The notes under the pieces were generated by a model, which worked only from the letters and a program-made list of their open reading frames with translations, was not told the DNA's origin and searched no databases. Of a stretch of DNA of 64,000 nt, positions 41,307-50,400 are shown piece by piece. How positions within the stretch are numbered: position 1 is the stretch's first letter; every line of letters starts with the position of its first letter. The position numbers and the translations under genes were made by a program. The stretch is from A07HB70 sp964512675 (lineage in GTDB: Archaea; Halobacteriota; Halobacteria; Halobacteriales; Haloferacaceae): the NCBI GenBank assembly GCA_964512675.1, contig CAZEJR010000002.1, positions 1-64,000 on the forward strand, read 5' to 3'.

Positions 41307-42032
41307 TCACGCCACGGACTCGCGGCTCGCGCGCGCCTCGCGGACGACGCCGAGGAAGTTGTCGAACAGGCGCTTCGCCCGGCAGGCGCGGTCGTAGTTC
41401 TCGGCCGTGACGCCCGCGAGCACCGCGTCTATCTCGTCGTCGGTCAGCAGCTCGTGGTCGCGTTTCGTCTCTGCGATCCGCTCGGCGGTGTCGAGGTCGT
41501 ACTCCGGGTGGAACTGGACGCCCCACGCCGACCCGAGGCGAAAGCCCTGGACCCCGTAGTCGTTGGCGGCGACCCGCTCGGCACCGGGAGGGAGTTCGAC
41601 GACGGCGTCCTGGTGGGTGGTAAAGGCGAGGAAGCGGTCGTTCAGGTCGCCCAGCATCGGGTCAGAGCGTCCGCTCTCGCGGCGCACCTCGCGGTAGCCG
41701 ATCTCGTAGTCGTCCATACGTTCGACCTGGCCTCCGAGCGCCGTCGCGAGCGCCTGGTGGCCGAAACAGACCCCGAGTACCGGCAGGTCACGGTCCTCGA
41801 CGGCGGCCCGGAGCCACTCGACCAGCGCGTCGATCCACGGCTCGTCCCAGTAGACCGACGACGCCGACCCGGTGACGACGACACCGTCGACGTCGGCGTC
41901 GTCGACGGGCGGGAGGGCGTCGTGGGCGTCGAGTTCGAGGAGGTCGGCGTCGAGTTCGCGCCGGAAGTTCCGGCGGGTCGACTCGCCGGAGTGGGAGGCG
42001 TCGAGCAGCGCCAGCCGCGGCCGGTCTGTCAT
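41307..42032 (-). CDS. class I glutamine amidotransferase-like protein
   Basis: A 241-residue stand-alone GATase1 domain similar to the amidotransferase part of GMP synthase. The nucleophile elbow is VLGVCFGHQALATALGG with the catalytic Cys; GVQFHPEYD provides the His-Glu dyad. Such proteins (YfeJ/GuaA-like) hydrolyse glutamine or gamma-glutamyl compounds; the acceptor is unknown as no synthetase domain is attached. ATG 42032. It converges on the cupin gene with only one base between stops and lies 40 bases downstream of the hydrolase-like gene. Confidence 0.9.
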   Translation of the reverse strand: MTDRPRLALLDASHSGESTRRNFRRELDADLLELDAHDALPPVDDADVDGVVVTGSASSVYWDEPWIDALVEWLRAAVEDRDLPVLGVCFGHQALATALGGQVERMDDYEIGYREVRRESGRSDPMLGDLNDRFLAFTTHQDAVVELPPGAERVAANDYGVQGFRLGSAWGVQFHPEYDLDTAERIAETKRDHELLTDDEIDAVLAGVTAENYDRACRAKRLFDNFLGVVREARASRESVA

Positions 42033-42072
42033 CGGCGAGACGTTGATCACGGGGCGACATATCGGTTGTGCC

Positions 42073-42858
42073 CTACGGGTCGTCGACCCGGTCGAGAAAG
42101 CCGACCAGCGCGTCGTTGACCGGCGCGGCGGCCTCGCAGCCGGCGAGGTGTCCCGCGCCGTCGACGCGGCAGAGCTCGCCACGGGGGAGCTCCTCGGCCA
42201 GCCGTTCGGCGCCCGCGACCGGCCAGACCGCGTCCGCGCCGCCGTGGACGACAAGCGCCGGGGCCGTCAGTTCGACCAGCCGGTCCGAGAGGTCGACGTC
42301 GAGCGCCGCGGCCTGTCGCCGCGCAGCCGCCGGTGTCGGGTCGTCCGCGCGGCGCCACCCGACGATCCGGTCGACGACGTCGGGGCGGCGTTCGCGGAAG
42401 TCCACAGAGAGCACGGCGTCGAGCGACCGGCGGCACGCGTCCGGGTCGGTCGGGTCCGCGAGCGCCGGCGACGGGTCGACGGCGACGCCGGTCGCGCCCG
42501 TTCCGACGAGCGTCAGCGACCGCGCCGCGCCGTCGAGCGCCAGCGAGAGCACGATCAACCCGCCGAGGCCCGCGCCGACGAGGTGGGGTCGACCGACGTC
42601 GGCGGCGTCGAGGACCGCCCGGACGTCGCCGGCGAGCGTCGCGAGGTCACAGGGCGACTCGGGCGGGCCAGAGCGCGTCCCGCCGCGGTACTCGGCGGTG
42701 ACGACCGCCCGCCGACCGGCGACGGCGGGGTGTTGCCACGCCCACTGCCACGCGCCGAACCCGCAGTCGCCGACGAGGACGACCGGCGGCCGGTCGCGCC
42801 GCTCGGCGTCGACGCCGTAGCCGACCGTCGTGCCGTCGGGGGCGGCGGTCGTCGGCAT
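42073..42858 (-). CDS. alpha/beta-hydrolase homologue lacking the nucleophile
   Basis: A 261-residue alpha/beta-hydrolase fold protein. The oxyanion region VVLVGDCGFGAWQW and the acid loop VVHGGADAVWPV and final GAGHLAG are in place, but the nucleophile elbow is HLVGAGLGGLIV, where Gly97 occupies the position of the catalytic Ser (normal GxSxG). It probably is not a classical hydrolase. The ATG overlaps the stop of the two-span membrane protein (TGATG), forming a two-gene operon. A non-hydrolytic ligand-binding or lyase-like role is possible. Confidence 0.85.
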   Translation of the reverse strand: MPTTAAPDGTTVGYGVDAERRDRPPVVLVGDCGFGAWQWAWQHPAVAGRRAVVTAEYRGGTRSGPPESPCDLATLAGDVRAVLDAADVGRPHLVGAGLGGLIVLSLALDGAARSLTLVGTGATGVAVDPSPALADPTDPDACRRSLDAVLSVDFRERRPDVVDRIVGWRRADDPTPAAARRQAAALDVDLSDRLVELTAPALVVHGGADAVWPVAGAERLAEELPRGELCRVDGAGHLAGCEAAAPVNDALVGFLDRVDDP

Positions 42859-43109
42859 CAGATGAGTTCCTCACGCGAGAGCAGGAGCGTGCCGAGGACG
42901 AGCGCGGCGACCCCGCCGAGACAGAGTCCGACGCCGACCAGCACCGCCGGATTCAGGAGCGACACGCCGTCGGTGACAATCGCAGCCGGGGCGTTCGGCA
43001 GCACCCGGAGCGGAACCGCGACGCCGCTGGCGATCGACAGCGGCCCGACGACGACGAGCAGGACGGGCAACACGGGGATCCGGCTGCCGTGTCGCTCAGA
43101 ACGTCGCAC
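42858..43109 (-). CDS. 83-residue two-span membrane protein
   Basis: GTG 43109 begins a small protein with a basic N terminus (RRSERHGSR), a first helix (VLPVLLVVVGPLSIASGVAV), a short loop and a second helix (NPAVLVGVGLCLGGVAALVL), ending LSREELI. A strong TATA box lies about 25 bases upstream, so it leads an operon with the nucleophile-less hydrolase homologue. Function unknown; a membrane partner for the downstream protein is conceivable. Confidence 0.72.
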   Translation of the reverse strand: MRRSERHGSRIPVLPVLLVVVGPLSIASGVAVPLRVLPNAPAAIVTDGVSLLNPAVLVGVGLCLGGVAALVLGTLLLSREELI

Positions 43110-43130
43110 CGGTGACAGGTACGCTCGGGA

Positions 43131-43141
43131 CCGTATAAAAA
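43131..43141 (-). promoter_or_regulatory. TATA box of the membrane/hydrolase operon
   Basis: TTTTTATACGG on the minus strand ends about 22-25 bases before GTG 43109, a textbook archaeal TATA position, implying a leaderless mRNA. Confidence 0.62.
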
Positions 43142-43152
43142 CCCGCACCGTC

Positions 43153-45933
43153 TCAGGCGCTGTGAACGGCCCGGAGGACGTCGGGCGCGTCCGCGAGGAC
43201 GTCGCCGAGTGCGTCGGCGTCGGGGCCGCCACCCTGTGCGAAGTCCGGCGGTCCACCGCCGCCACCGCCGAGACGCTCGGAGAGGCGCGCGACTGCCTCC
43301 CCGGCGTCGATAGGGACGCCCTCGGGGACGCCGACGACGACCTGTGCGCTGTCGCCAGCGGCGCTCCCCAGCACCGCGACCCGGCCCTCGTCGACGACGG
43401 CGTTCGCCGTCGCACGGAGTTCGTCGGCCCCGGCGTCGAGACGCCGGACCACGACCGTCGCGTCGCCGACCGCGACGGTCTCGCCGCCGTCGTCGCCGGC
43501 GGCCCGTGCCGCCGCGAGGTCCTCGGTCAGACGGTCGATCTCCTTGCCACGCGCCTTCCACTCTTCGAAGAACCGCCGGGCCGTCTCGGGCACCTCGGGC
43601 GGCGAGACGTCCAGGGTCTCGGCGGCGTCAACGAGTGTCCGCTCGACGCGCTGGGTCGCCTCGACGGCGGCGGCCCCGGCGGCGAACGTGACCCGCTCGA
43701 CGCCGTCCTGTATCGGCTCGGTCGAGAGCACCGTTATTAGCCCGACGTCGCCCGTCCGCTCGACGTGTGTGCCGGCGCAGGCCTGGACGTCGTCGCCGAC
43801 GGTTATCAGCCGCACCCGCTCGCCCGGCGGGATCCCGCCCTGGTAGATATCGAACCCGTGTTCGGCCTCCGCCGCGTTGCGGTCGGGCCAGGACTGCCGG
43901 ACCGGACGGTTCTGGCGGACGATCCGGTTCGCGACCCGTTCGATGGCCTCGATCTCGTCGCGGTCGATCCGCCGGAAGTGCCGGACGTCCAGCCGCGACG
44001 ACTGGACGCCTTTCTGTGCGCCGGCCTGTCGGACGTGGTCGCCGAGCACCTCGCGCGCGGCGTGGCCGACGACGTGGGTCGCGGTGTGGGCGCGCATCAG
44101 CGCCCGGCGGCGCTCGGCGTCGAGCGACCCGCGGACGATCGCGCCGCTTCCGAGGTTCCCGTCGGTGCGGTGGAGGACGACGCCGTCGACCGACTGGACG
44201 TCCGTGACGGCGACGGAGTCGTCGTCGGTGCGGAGCGTCCCGGTGTCGGCGGGCTGGCCGCCCCCCTCCGGGTAGAACAGCGTCTGGTCCAGCACGACGT
44301 CGTAGCCGTCCTCCCGCTCGAAGCAGTCCAACACGACCGCCTCGAACTCCGTCCCTCCGGGGTCGTCGTAGAACAGGAGCTCCGTCTCGGGCAGGTCCGC
44401 GGCCTCCGTGGCGCCGTCAGCCGTCTGTACAGCCGTCTCGTCGCCGCCGTCGTCGCCGTGCCGGTCGGCGACGAGGGCGTAGAAGTCGTCCGGCACGTCG
44501 ACGGTCGCGCCCTCGCTGGCCGCTATCTCCCGGACCGTCCCGGGCTGGATGCCGTGAGAGTCGTACAGGTCGACGAGGCGGCTGGTCGGGATCGGCTCGC
44601 CCCGGTCTGCGTACTCCGCCGCGAGCGACTCGACGCGCCGCGAGCCACGCTCGAGGGTCTCGCGGTACTGCTCCTCCTCGACCCGGACCATCTCCCGGAC
44701 CGTGTCGCGGTTCTCGTAGCCCAGCCGTTCGGCCTGCATATCGACCAGCTCGTCGAGGGGGACGTCGACGCCGACGTCGTCGACGAGCCGCTTCGTCCGG
44801 CGCAGCACCATCCGCGCGAGGTAGCCCGTCTTGACGTTCGAGGGGACGATGCCGTCGCCGAGCATGTACGCGAGCGTCCGGCAGTGGTCGGCGACCGCGT
44901 AGATCGACTCCAGCGGCTCGACCAGGTCGCGTAACTCGTCGACGCCGACGCCGAGTTCGGCGGCGATCTCGCCGCGCGCGGCCTCGACGTCGTCGACGTC
45001 GTCGACGTCCAGGCCGCCCGCCATCGTCGCCGCCTCGGCGACGAGGCGGTCCTCCTCGTCGGTGTAGTCGACGCCGGCGTGTTGTTTCAGAAAGTCGATC
45101 GTCTCGGGGTAGACCGCCTCGTAGACGGTCGGGGTCCCCTGGGCCATCCACGTCCACCGCTCCAGCCCGTAGCCGGTGTCGACGACGTAGGTGTCCATCT
45201 TCGAGTACCGGTTGCCGTCTTTCAGCAGGTAGTCGCCGTCGTCGTCGCGCTCCATCGACATGAACACCAGCGTCGCCAGCTCGAGCCCCTTGTAGACGAC
45301 CTCGATCGCCGGACCGGCGTTGCCGCCGCCGACCCACGGGTCCTCGATGTACGTCACCATCTCCGGGTCGGCGCCCATCTCGCGCAGAAGCTCGTCACAG
45401 TACGCCACCGTCTCGTCTTTCCAGTACACCTCGCCCTCGTAGGCGTAGCCCTCGGCGTTCTCGCGGGCGTTGAACGCGTGGTGGGCCATCATCTCGAACG
45501 CCATCGTGTGCCGACCGGTCACCCCGACGTTGTCGATGTCCTGCATCCGGATACAGGGCTGCGAGACGGTGAGTGGGTTCGCGGGCGGCGGCGTTCGACC
45601 CGACGTGACGTGTGGCTGGAAGTCGTAGACGGAGGCCTGTGTCAGGAGCACGTCGTCGCGCCACCGGTTGGCGGCGACGGGGTACGGGGCGATCCGTTCG
45701 TGGCCGCGCTCCTCGAAAAAAGACAGAAACGCCTCGCGCATCTCGGACAGCGTGTACGACTCGTCGAAGCCGGGCGAGCCGACGAACTCGTAGCTCGCAC
45801 ACGGCGGCTCGCCACAGGTCTCGCGGCGCTCGTCGCGGGTCCAGAAGCCGGCTCCGCAGGACGAACACTCCGTGCGGACGAACCCCTCCTCGGCGAAGTA
45901 GTCGAGCCGGTACTCGTCCTCAAGGTCGCTCAT
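43153..45933 (-). CDS. alaS: alanyl-tRNA synthetase
   Basis: Charges tRNA-Ala; 926 residues, archaeal type with an N-terminal zinc-like segment (CSSCGAGFWT then CGEPPC). The class II core shows TQASVYDFQPHVTSG, RHTMAFEMMAHHAFN and the motif 3-like GYGLERW. The editing domain has the zinc motif HTATHVVGHAA and QACAGTHVERTGDVG. The C-terminal C-Ala domain ends with a glycine-rich linker (GGGGGPPDFAQGGG) and LRAVHSA. ATG 45933 lies about 25-35 bases after an AT-rich element shared with the divergent opsin gene. Confidence 0.97.
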   Translation of the reverse strand: MSDLEDEYRLDYFAEEGFVRTECSSCGAGFWTRDERRETCGEPPCASYEFVGSPGFDESYTLSEMREAFLSFFEERGHERIAPYPVAANRWRDDVLLTQASVYDFQPHVTSGRTPPPANPLTVSQPCIRMQDIDNVGVTGRHTMAFEMMAHHAFNARENAEGYAYEGEVYWKDETVAYCDELLREMGADPEMVTYIEDPWVGGGNAGPAIEVVYKGLELATLVFMSMERDDDGDYLLKDGNRYSKMDTYVVDTGYGLERWTWMAQGTPTVYEAVYPETIDFLKQHAGVDYTDEEDRLVAEAATMAGGLDVDDVDDVEAARGEIAAELGVGVDELRDLVEPLESIYAVADHCRTLAYMLGDGIVPSNVKTGYLARMVLRRTKRLVDDVGVDVPLDELVDMQAERLGYENRDTVREMVRVEEEQYRETLERGSRRVESLAAEYADRGEPIPTSRLVDLYDSHGIQPGTVREIAASEGATVDVPDDFYALVADRHGDDGGDETAVQTADGATEAADLPETELLFYDDPGGTEFEAVVLDCFEREDGYDVVLDQTLFYPEGGGQPADTGTLRTDDDSVAVTDVQSVDGVVLHRTDGNLGSGAIVRGSLDAERRRALMRAHTATHVVGHAAREVLGDHVRQAGAQKGVQSSRLDVRHFRRIDRDEIEAIERVANRIVRQNRPVRQSWPDRNAAEAEHGFDIYQGGIPPGERVRLITVGDDVQACAGTHVERTGDVGLITVLSTEPIQDGVERVTFAAGAAAVEATQRVERTLVDAAETLDVSPPEVPETARRFFEEWKARGKEIDRLTEDLAAARAAGDDGGETVAVGDATVVVRRLDAGADELRATANAVVDEGRVAVLGSAAGDSAQVVVGVPEGVPIDAGEAVARLSERLGGGGGGPPDFAQGGGPDADALGDVLADAPDVLRAVHSA

Positions 45934-45958
45934 CGTACGTCCGACACCCGTGGATTCG

Positions 45959-45970
45959 GCAAAAGGATTC
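45959..45970. promoter_or_regulatory. shared divergent promoter element, alaS / opsin
   Basis: GCAAAAGGATTC is the only AT-rich patch in the 62-base gap. It stands about 26-37 bases from both the alaS ATG (45933, minus) and the first opsin GTG (45996, plus), so one element or two overlapping ones could drive both genes. Confidence 0.42.
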
Positions 45971-45995
45971 CGACAGACCGACGTGGGCGCCGCAC

Positions 45996-46637
45996 GTGAG
46001 TCCGACCGTGAGCACGACGCTCTGGGCCGGCGCCGCCGCGATGGCGGTCGGCGCGCTGGCGGTCGGACTCGCGGGACGGGGCGCGACCGGACGGGCACGA
46101 ACGGTCGCCGCCGTCGCCGTCGGGCCACCCGCCTCCGCCGGGACGTGGTACGTCGCGATGGCGCTCGGACAGGCGACGCTCGCCCGACCGGCGGGCGTCG
46201 TCGCGTGGGGGCGGTACGCCGACGGCGTGGTGACGATCCCGCTGCTCGTCGTCGTACTCGGGCTCCTCGCTGGCGCCGACCGCCGCGCGACCGTCCTCGG
46301 GGCCGCCGTCGGGGCGTACACGATGGCGACGACGCTCGTCGCGACGCTCTCGACCGGCCCGTCGAAGGTCGTCTGGCTCGCGGTGAGCGTCGGCGGGTTC
46401 TGTGCCCTCCTCGCGGTCGTGTTCGGACCGCTGACGCCCGACCCCGGCGCGGCGACGCGCCGTCTCCGGGGCTATCTCGTCGCGCTCTGGCTCGTCTACC
46501 CCACCCTGTGGCTGCTCGGGCCGGAGGGGTTCGCGCTCGCACCCGGCCTGCCGACGGGCGCCGCCGCCGTCGCCCTCGACCTCCTGGTCAAGCCCGGGGC
46601 GGGCCTGCTCGCGGTACGTGCCGCCCGCGGACGCTGA
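45996..46637 (+). CDS. divergent sensory rhodopsin II-like opsin
   Basis: A seven-helix microbial rhodopsin homologue of 213 residues. Helix C RYADGVVTIPLL keeps Arg73, Asp76 and Thr80 (Arg82, Asp85, Thr89 of bacteriorhodopsin), helix F ALWLVYPTLWLLGPEG keeps Trp165, Tyr168, Pro169, Trp172, and helix G LDLLVKPG keeps Asp195 and the retinal Lys199. WYVAMALG, LGLLAG and FGPLTPD match sensory rhodopsin II best, in my recollection of Natronomonas SRII. Odd features: the helix C Trp next to the counterion is Gly77, the proton-donor site is Val87, the SRII signalling Thr before Lys is Val198, and a Pro follows the Lys. No transducer gene is adjacent. GTG 45996 preferred; GTG 46008 possible. Confidence 0.85.
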   Translation: MSPTVSTTLWAGAAAMAVGALAVGLAGRGATGRARTVAAVAVGPPASAGTWYVAMALGQATLARPAGVVAWGRYADGVVTIPLLVVVLGLLAGADRRATVLGAAVGAYTMATTLVATLSTGPSKVVWLAVSVGGFCALLAVVFGPLTPDPGAATRRLRGYLVALWLVYPTLWLLGPEGFALAPGLPTGAAAVALDLLVKPGAGLLAVRAARGR

Positions 46638-46678
46638 GGCCGGGCAAGACGTATCAACCAGCCGGGTGACCGACCGTC

Positions 46679-47401
46679 GTGCGACGACGACACCTGCTCT
46701 CGCTGTGTGCCGCCGGGCTGTCCGGGTGTGCCGGCCTCGGCGGGGGTGGCGGAGGCGACGGGGGCGGTGACGGAGTCTCCGGCTCACCCACGCCCACGTC
46801 TACGCCGACGCCGACGCCGACAGCCGCCGGTACGCCGACCCCGACGCCGGTTCGACCGACCGGCATCCAGAGTCGTCCGCTCTCGACGGACGTCCCGGTA
46901 CAGGAGATCGCGGTCGACCTCCTCCCCGACACCGTGCCGTTCGCCCACGGCGCCCGCGTCGAGGCGGTCGACGTCGAGGAGGGCAGCGGCGAGACGCTCG
47001 TCACGCGGCTGACGGTCCGGGTCCGCAACCGCACCGAACGGGAGCGCTCGCTCTACGCCGAGACGTCCGGCCTGCCGCTCCCGCGCCGGCGCCTGCGCGC
47101 TCCGAGCGGAAACGCCATCGTCGCGCGCGCACGATTCAGAGACGGCGCGGGAGAGTGCAGCGGGTCGATTACCCCGACACCGGAGGGGACGTCGTCCGGG
47201 GCCGTGACGGCGGCGTCTGGCGGAGCGAGCCGCGACGTCGCGCCCGGCGAGACGCTCACCCGGGCATACCGGCTGTTCTCCGCCCCGGACAACCCGGACG
47301 GCTGCTTCCCCGAAGGGCGCTACCGGCTCCGCCAGCCGTTCGTCGCCGTCACCGACGAGACCCGTCTGCGCTACCGCTGGGGGTTCACGATCGAAGTGTA
47401 G
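46679..47401 (+). CDS. Tat lipoprotein with Pro-Thr-rich linker
   Basis: A 240-residue exported lipoprotein. GTG 46679 gives MRRRHLLSLCAAGLSGCAGL, a twin-arginine signal with lipobox LSGC. A Gly stretch and a Thr-Pro repeat linker (TPTSTPTPTPT, then TPTPTP; about 35-62) follow and are typical of surface-exposed, possibly O-glycosylated spacers. The folded domain has a beta pattern (TRLTVRVRNRTERERSLYAE) and two cysteines (GAGECSGS, DGCFPEG) that may pair. Function unknown. It converges on rfcS with three bases between stops. Confidence 0.8.
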   Translation: MRRRHLLSLCAAGLSGCAGLGGGGGGDGGGDGVSGSPTPTSTPTPTPTAAGTPTPTPVRPTGIQSRPLSTDVPVQEIAVDLLPDTVPFAHGARVEAVDVEEGSGETLVTRLTVRVRNRTERERSLYAETSGLPLPRRRLRAPSGNAIVARARFRDGAGECSGSITPTPEGTSSGAVTAASGGASRDVAPGETLTRAYRLFSAPDNPDGCFPEGRYRLRQPFVAVTDETRLRYRWGFTIEV

Positions 47402-47403
47402 AG

Positions 47404-50400
47404 CTAGTCCAGCGCCAGTGCCGCCAGCATCGCCTCGAGCTGGACCTGTTCGTTCGCGCCCTCGGTGATCCGGTAGTCGGCCTCGCCCATCCGCTCCAGC
47501 AGGCGCACCGTCGCACGGTCCGGCAGGTCGAGATCCCAGGCCGAGCGGTGGAGCTGGTCGATCACGTCGCCGCCGGCCATCCCGACGTCGGTCAGGAGGC
47601 GGTCGAGTTCGGCCCGCGCCGCCGCGAAGTCGCCGTCCACGGCGGACCCGACCATCGCCTCGATCTCCTCCGGCCGGGCCGTCGAGGTGACGGTGAACAC
47701 GGCCTCCTCGTCGACCGTCTCGCCCGTCGTCGCCGCGGCCTGGAGCGCGTTTATCGCCCGGCGCATGTCGCCCGCGGCGGCGTACACCAGCGCCTCGCGG
47801 CCGTCGTCGGTCAGGTCGATATCCTCGGCGGCGGCGATCTCCTCGGTCTGTGCCGCCACCGCGTCGTCGTCGAGCGGCGAGAACCGGAACACCGCACACC
47901 GGGACTGGATCGGGTCGATGATCTTCGAGGAGTAGTTACACGAGAGCACGAAGCGGGTGTTGTCCGAGAACTGCTCCATCGTGCGGCGGAGCGCCGACTG
48001 CGCCTCGGAGGTGTTGTGGGTCAAAATCCCGTTGGCGAGCACGAAGTTCGGCGTGTCCTCCATGCTGACGTTGTACGCCCTTCCTCGGTGGCTGTACTCG
48101 ATACTGCGGATCTCAGCCGTCGAGGCTGCCCGACGGCCACCGTCGGAGACGGCAGCCGGGTCGAACGCGTCGCGGTCGTCGTGTCGGTCGTGGGGGGGCG
48201 CCTCGTCGCCGACGCCTCCGACCTCGATCACGGTGTCGTCGGCCGGGAAGTCCGGACAGTACGCGGAGCCGGACAGTTCGAACGCCGGGTCGTACTCGCG
48301 CTCGTGCTCGATCCCGGCGTCCCGTAGTGCCTCGGCGACCTCACGCACCCAACTGGACCGAACGGGGTGACCGAGTTCCTCGTGGTACTCGGTCTCGGCG
48401 GCGAACGGTTCGGTGTCGGTCGGCGCTGTCGAGACGCTCTCGACAACCGTCGGGTCTCGGATCGGACTGACGTCGTGGACGAGACAGTCGGTGTTGCGCA
48501 CGCGCTTCCGCCCGATCGCCCGTCGGCTCTCCTCGTCCAAGCCCGCCGGCCACTCGGAGGTCGAGCGACCGATCGTCGCCGCCGGATCGGCGTCGACGAC
48601 ACACGACTCCCGAGGCGTTCCGGACCGCATCTCGCTCGGCTGCTCGTCGTACCGCGCTACGTCGTCCTCGTCCAGATCCCGGACGCGAACACCGTGGAGA
48701 TTGCCCCCGTGATTCGAGCTGTCCTCGCCCGCGAGCGGACCGTCGGAGAGCGCAGAGACGGCCTTTTCGCGCCGTTCGTCGGACCGCGCCGTCCCGCGCA
48801 TCGGGGTGCCCTCGCCGCGCATCTCGCGGCCGTGTCCCTCGTTCTCCCACGCGTGCGAGCAGAACCGACCGGCGGTCCAGTCGCCACAGACACCACACCG
48901 CGACACACCGACCTCGTCGCCGAAGTCCGCGATCTCGTCGCCCGGCTCTAGCTCTCGGAGCTCTCGCTCGACCAGTTTGCCGTCGTCACTGACGACGAAG
49001 AACGGGTGCGTGAGACTCGCAGTTACCTGCCGACCGTCGGCCAGTTCCACCTCGAAGAAGTCGGCGACGCCCGAGTCGACGAATCGGCCCGTATCGGGCT
49101 GGATCTCGTTCGTCTCGAAGTCCACAGACGGCATCGGCTCGCCGTCGTCTGCCACCGCTTCGACTGGCTTGACCTCCGGCGCGGAGGGGTAGCCGGTGAC
49201 GACGTCTGTTCCGGGCGGTAGGCACAGCGAGTCCGCCTCGTCGAGAAACACGATCCGGTGGTCGTAGCCGCCGAAGGAGGTCCGCGCGAAGTTCTTGATC
49301 CGGTCGCGCACGACGTCGATGCCGCGCTCGTCGGAGGCGTTCAGCTCGAGGAAGTTGCCGCGCCAGTCGTCGCCGTAGAGTTCCCGGGCGATGGCCGTTG
49401 CGCTGGTGGTGTTGTGTACGACCGTCGGAACCGCGCCGGCGACGTAGTTCTCGGTGTCGGGAACGGTCAGGTCGTAGACGCGCCCGCCGGTCTCGTCTCG
49501 CTCGACGGACTCGACCGCGTCGAAGTAGAGCGACCCCGTCGCGAGGCGGTCGACAGTCCGGAGCCGCTCGACGACGTCGAGCGACAGCATCTCGTTCGCG
49601 AGCGACCGGACCCGGTCGGCGACGGTGCCGAGCGCCGCGAGCGACCGGACGTCGTGGTCGTCGTCGAGCAGGGTCGAGAGTTCCGAGCGCCGGATCCGGA
49701 GTCCGTCCGACACGTCGGCGTACGAGGCACCGAGTGCGTCGATACAGTCTACGAGCGTCTCGCGGACGCGTCCGACCGGCGGCGTGTCACACCTGTCGAC
49801 GTCGGTGAGTAGCTGTCCGACTCGTTCTGCCGTCGGCGTGTGGCGTCCGTCCGCGCACCCGAGCAGCCGGTCGGTACGGATGTCCCGCTCGTCGACGGGT
49901 CGTGTTCGCGTCGCGAGCGGGTCGAGGTCGGTCCGCGCGTCGGCCCGCTGCGCCGAGAGCCTCCCGGTCGCCGAGAGTAGCGGCGCGAGGCCGTCGAGCG
50001 TCTCGACAACCGTCTGCGCGGCTTCAAGCCGGCTGGTCGCCGCCTCGGCGACCTCTCGAAGCTCGTCGGTGTGGGCCCGTCGGCCGGGCGTCTCGGAGTC
50101 GAGCGAGTCGCCGAACGGCTCGGCTGGCGAGAGGTTCAACTCGTCGCGCAGCCGCCGCACGGCCGATTGCGCAGGCATCGTGTCGTGGTTCGGAGTCGCG
50201 CGCTTCGCCGCGTGGTCGGCGAGCGCCTCCGCGTTCCGGTCGAGATCGAACCCGACGCTGTCGGCAAACCGCCGAAGGCTGTCGGCACCGGAGACGGACA
50301 GCACCTCGTACTCACGCACCGTGCCGCTCCCGTTCGTCGTAGCGCGCTCGACGGTCTTCCGTCGGCTCGGGACGCCGAGGGAGGCGAGCAGGTACGACAG

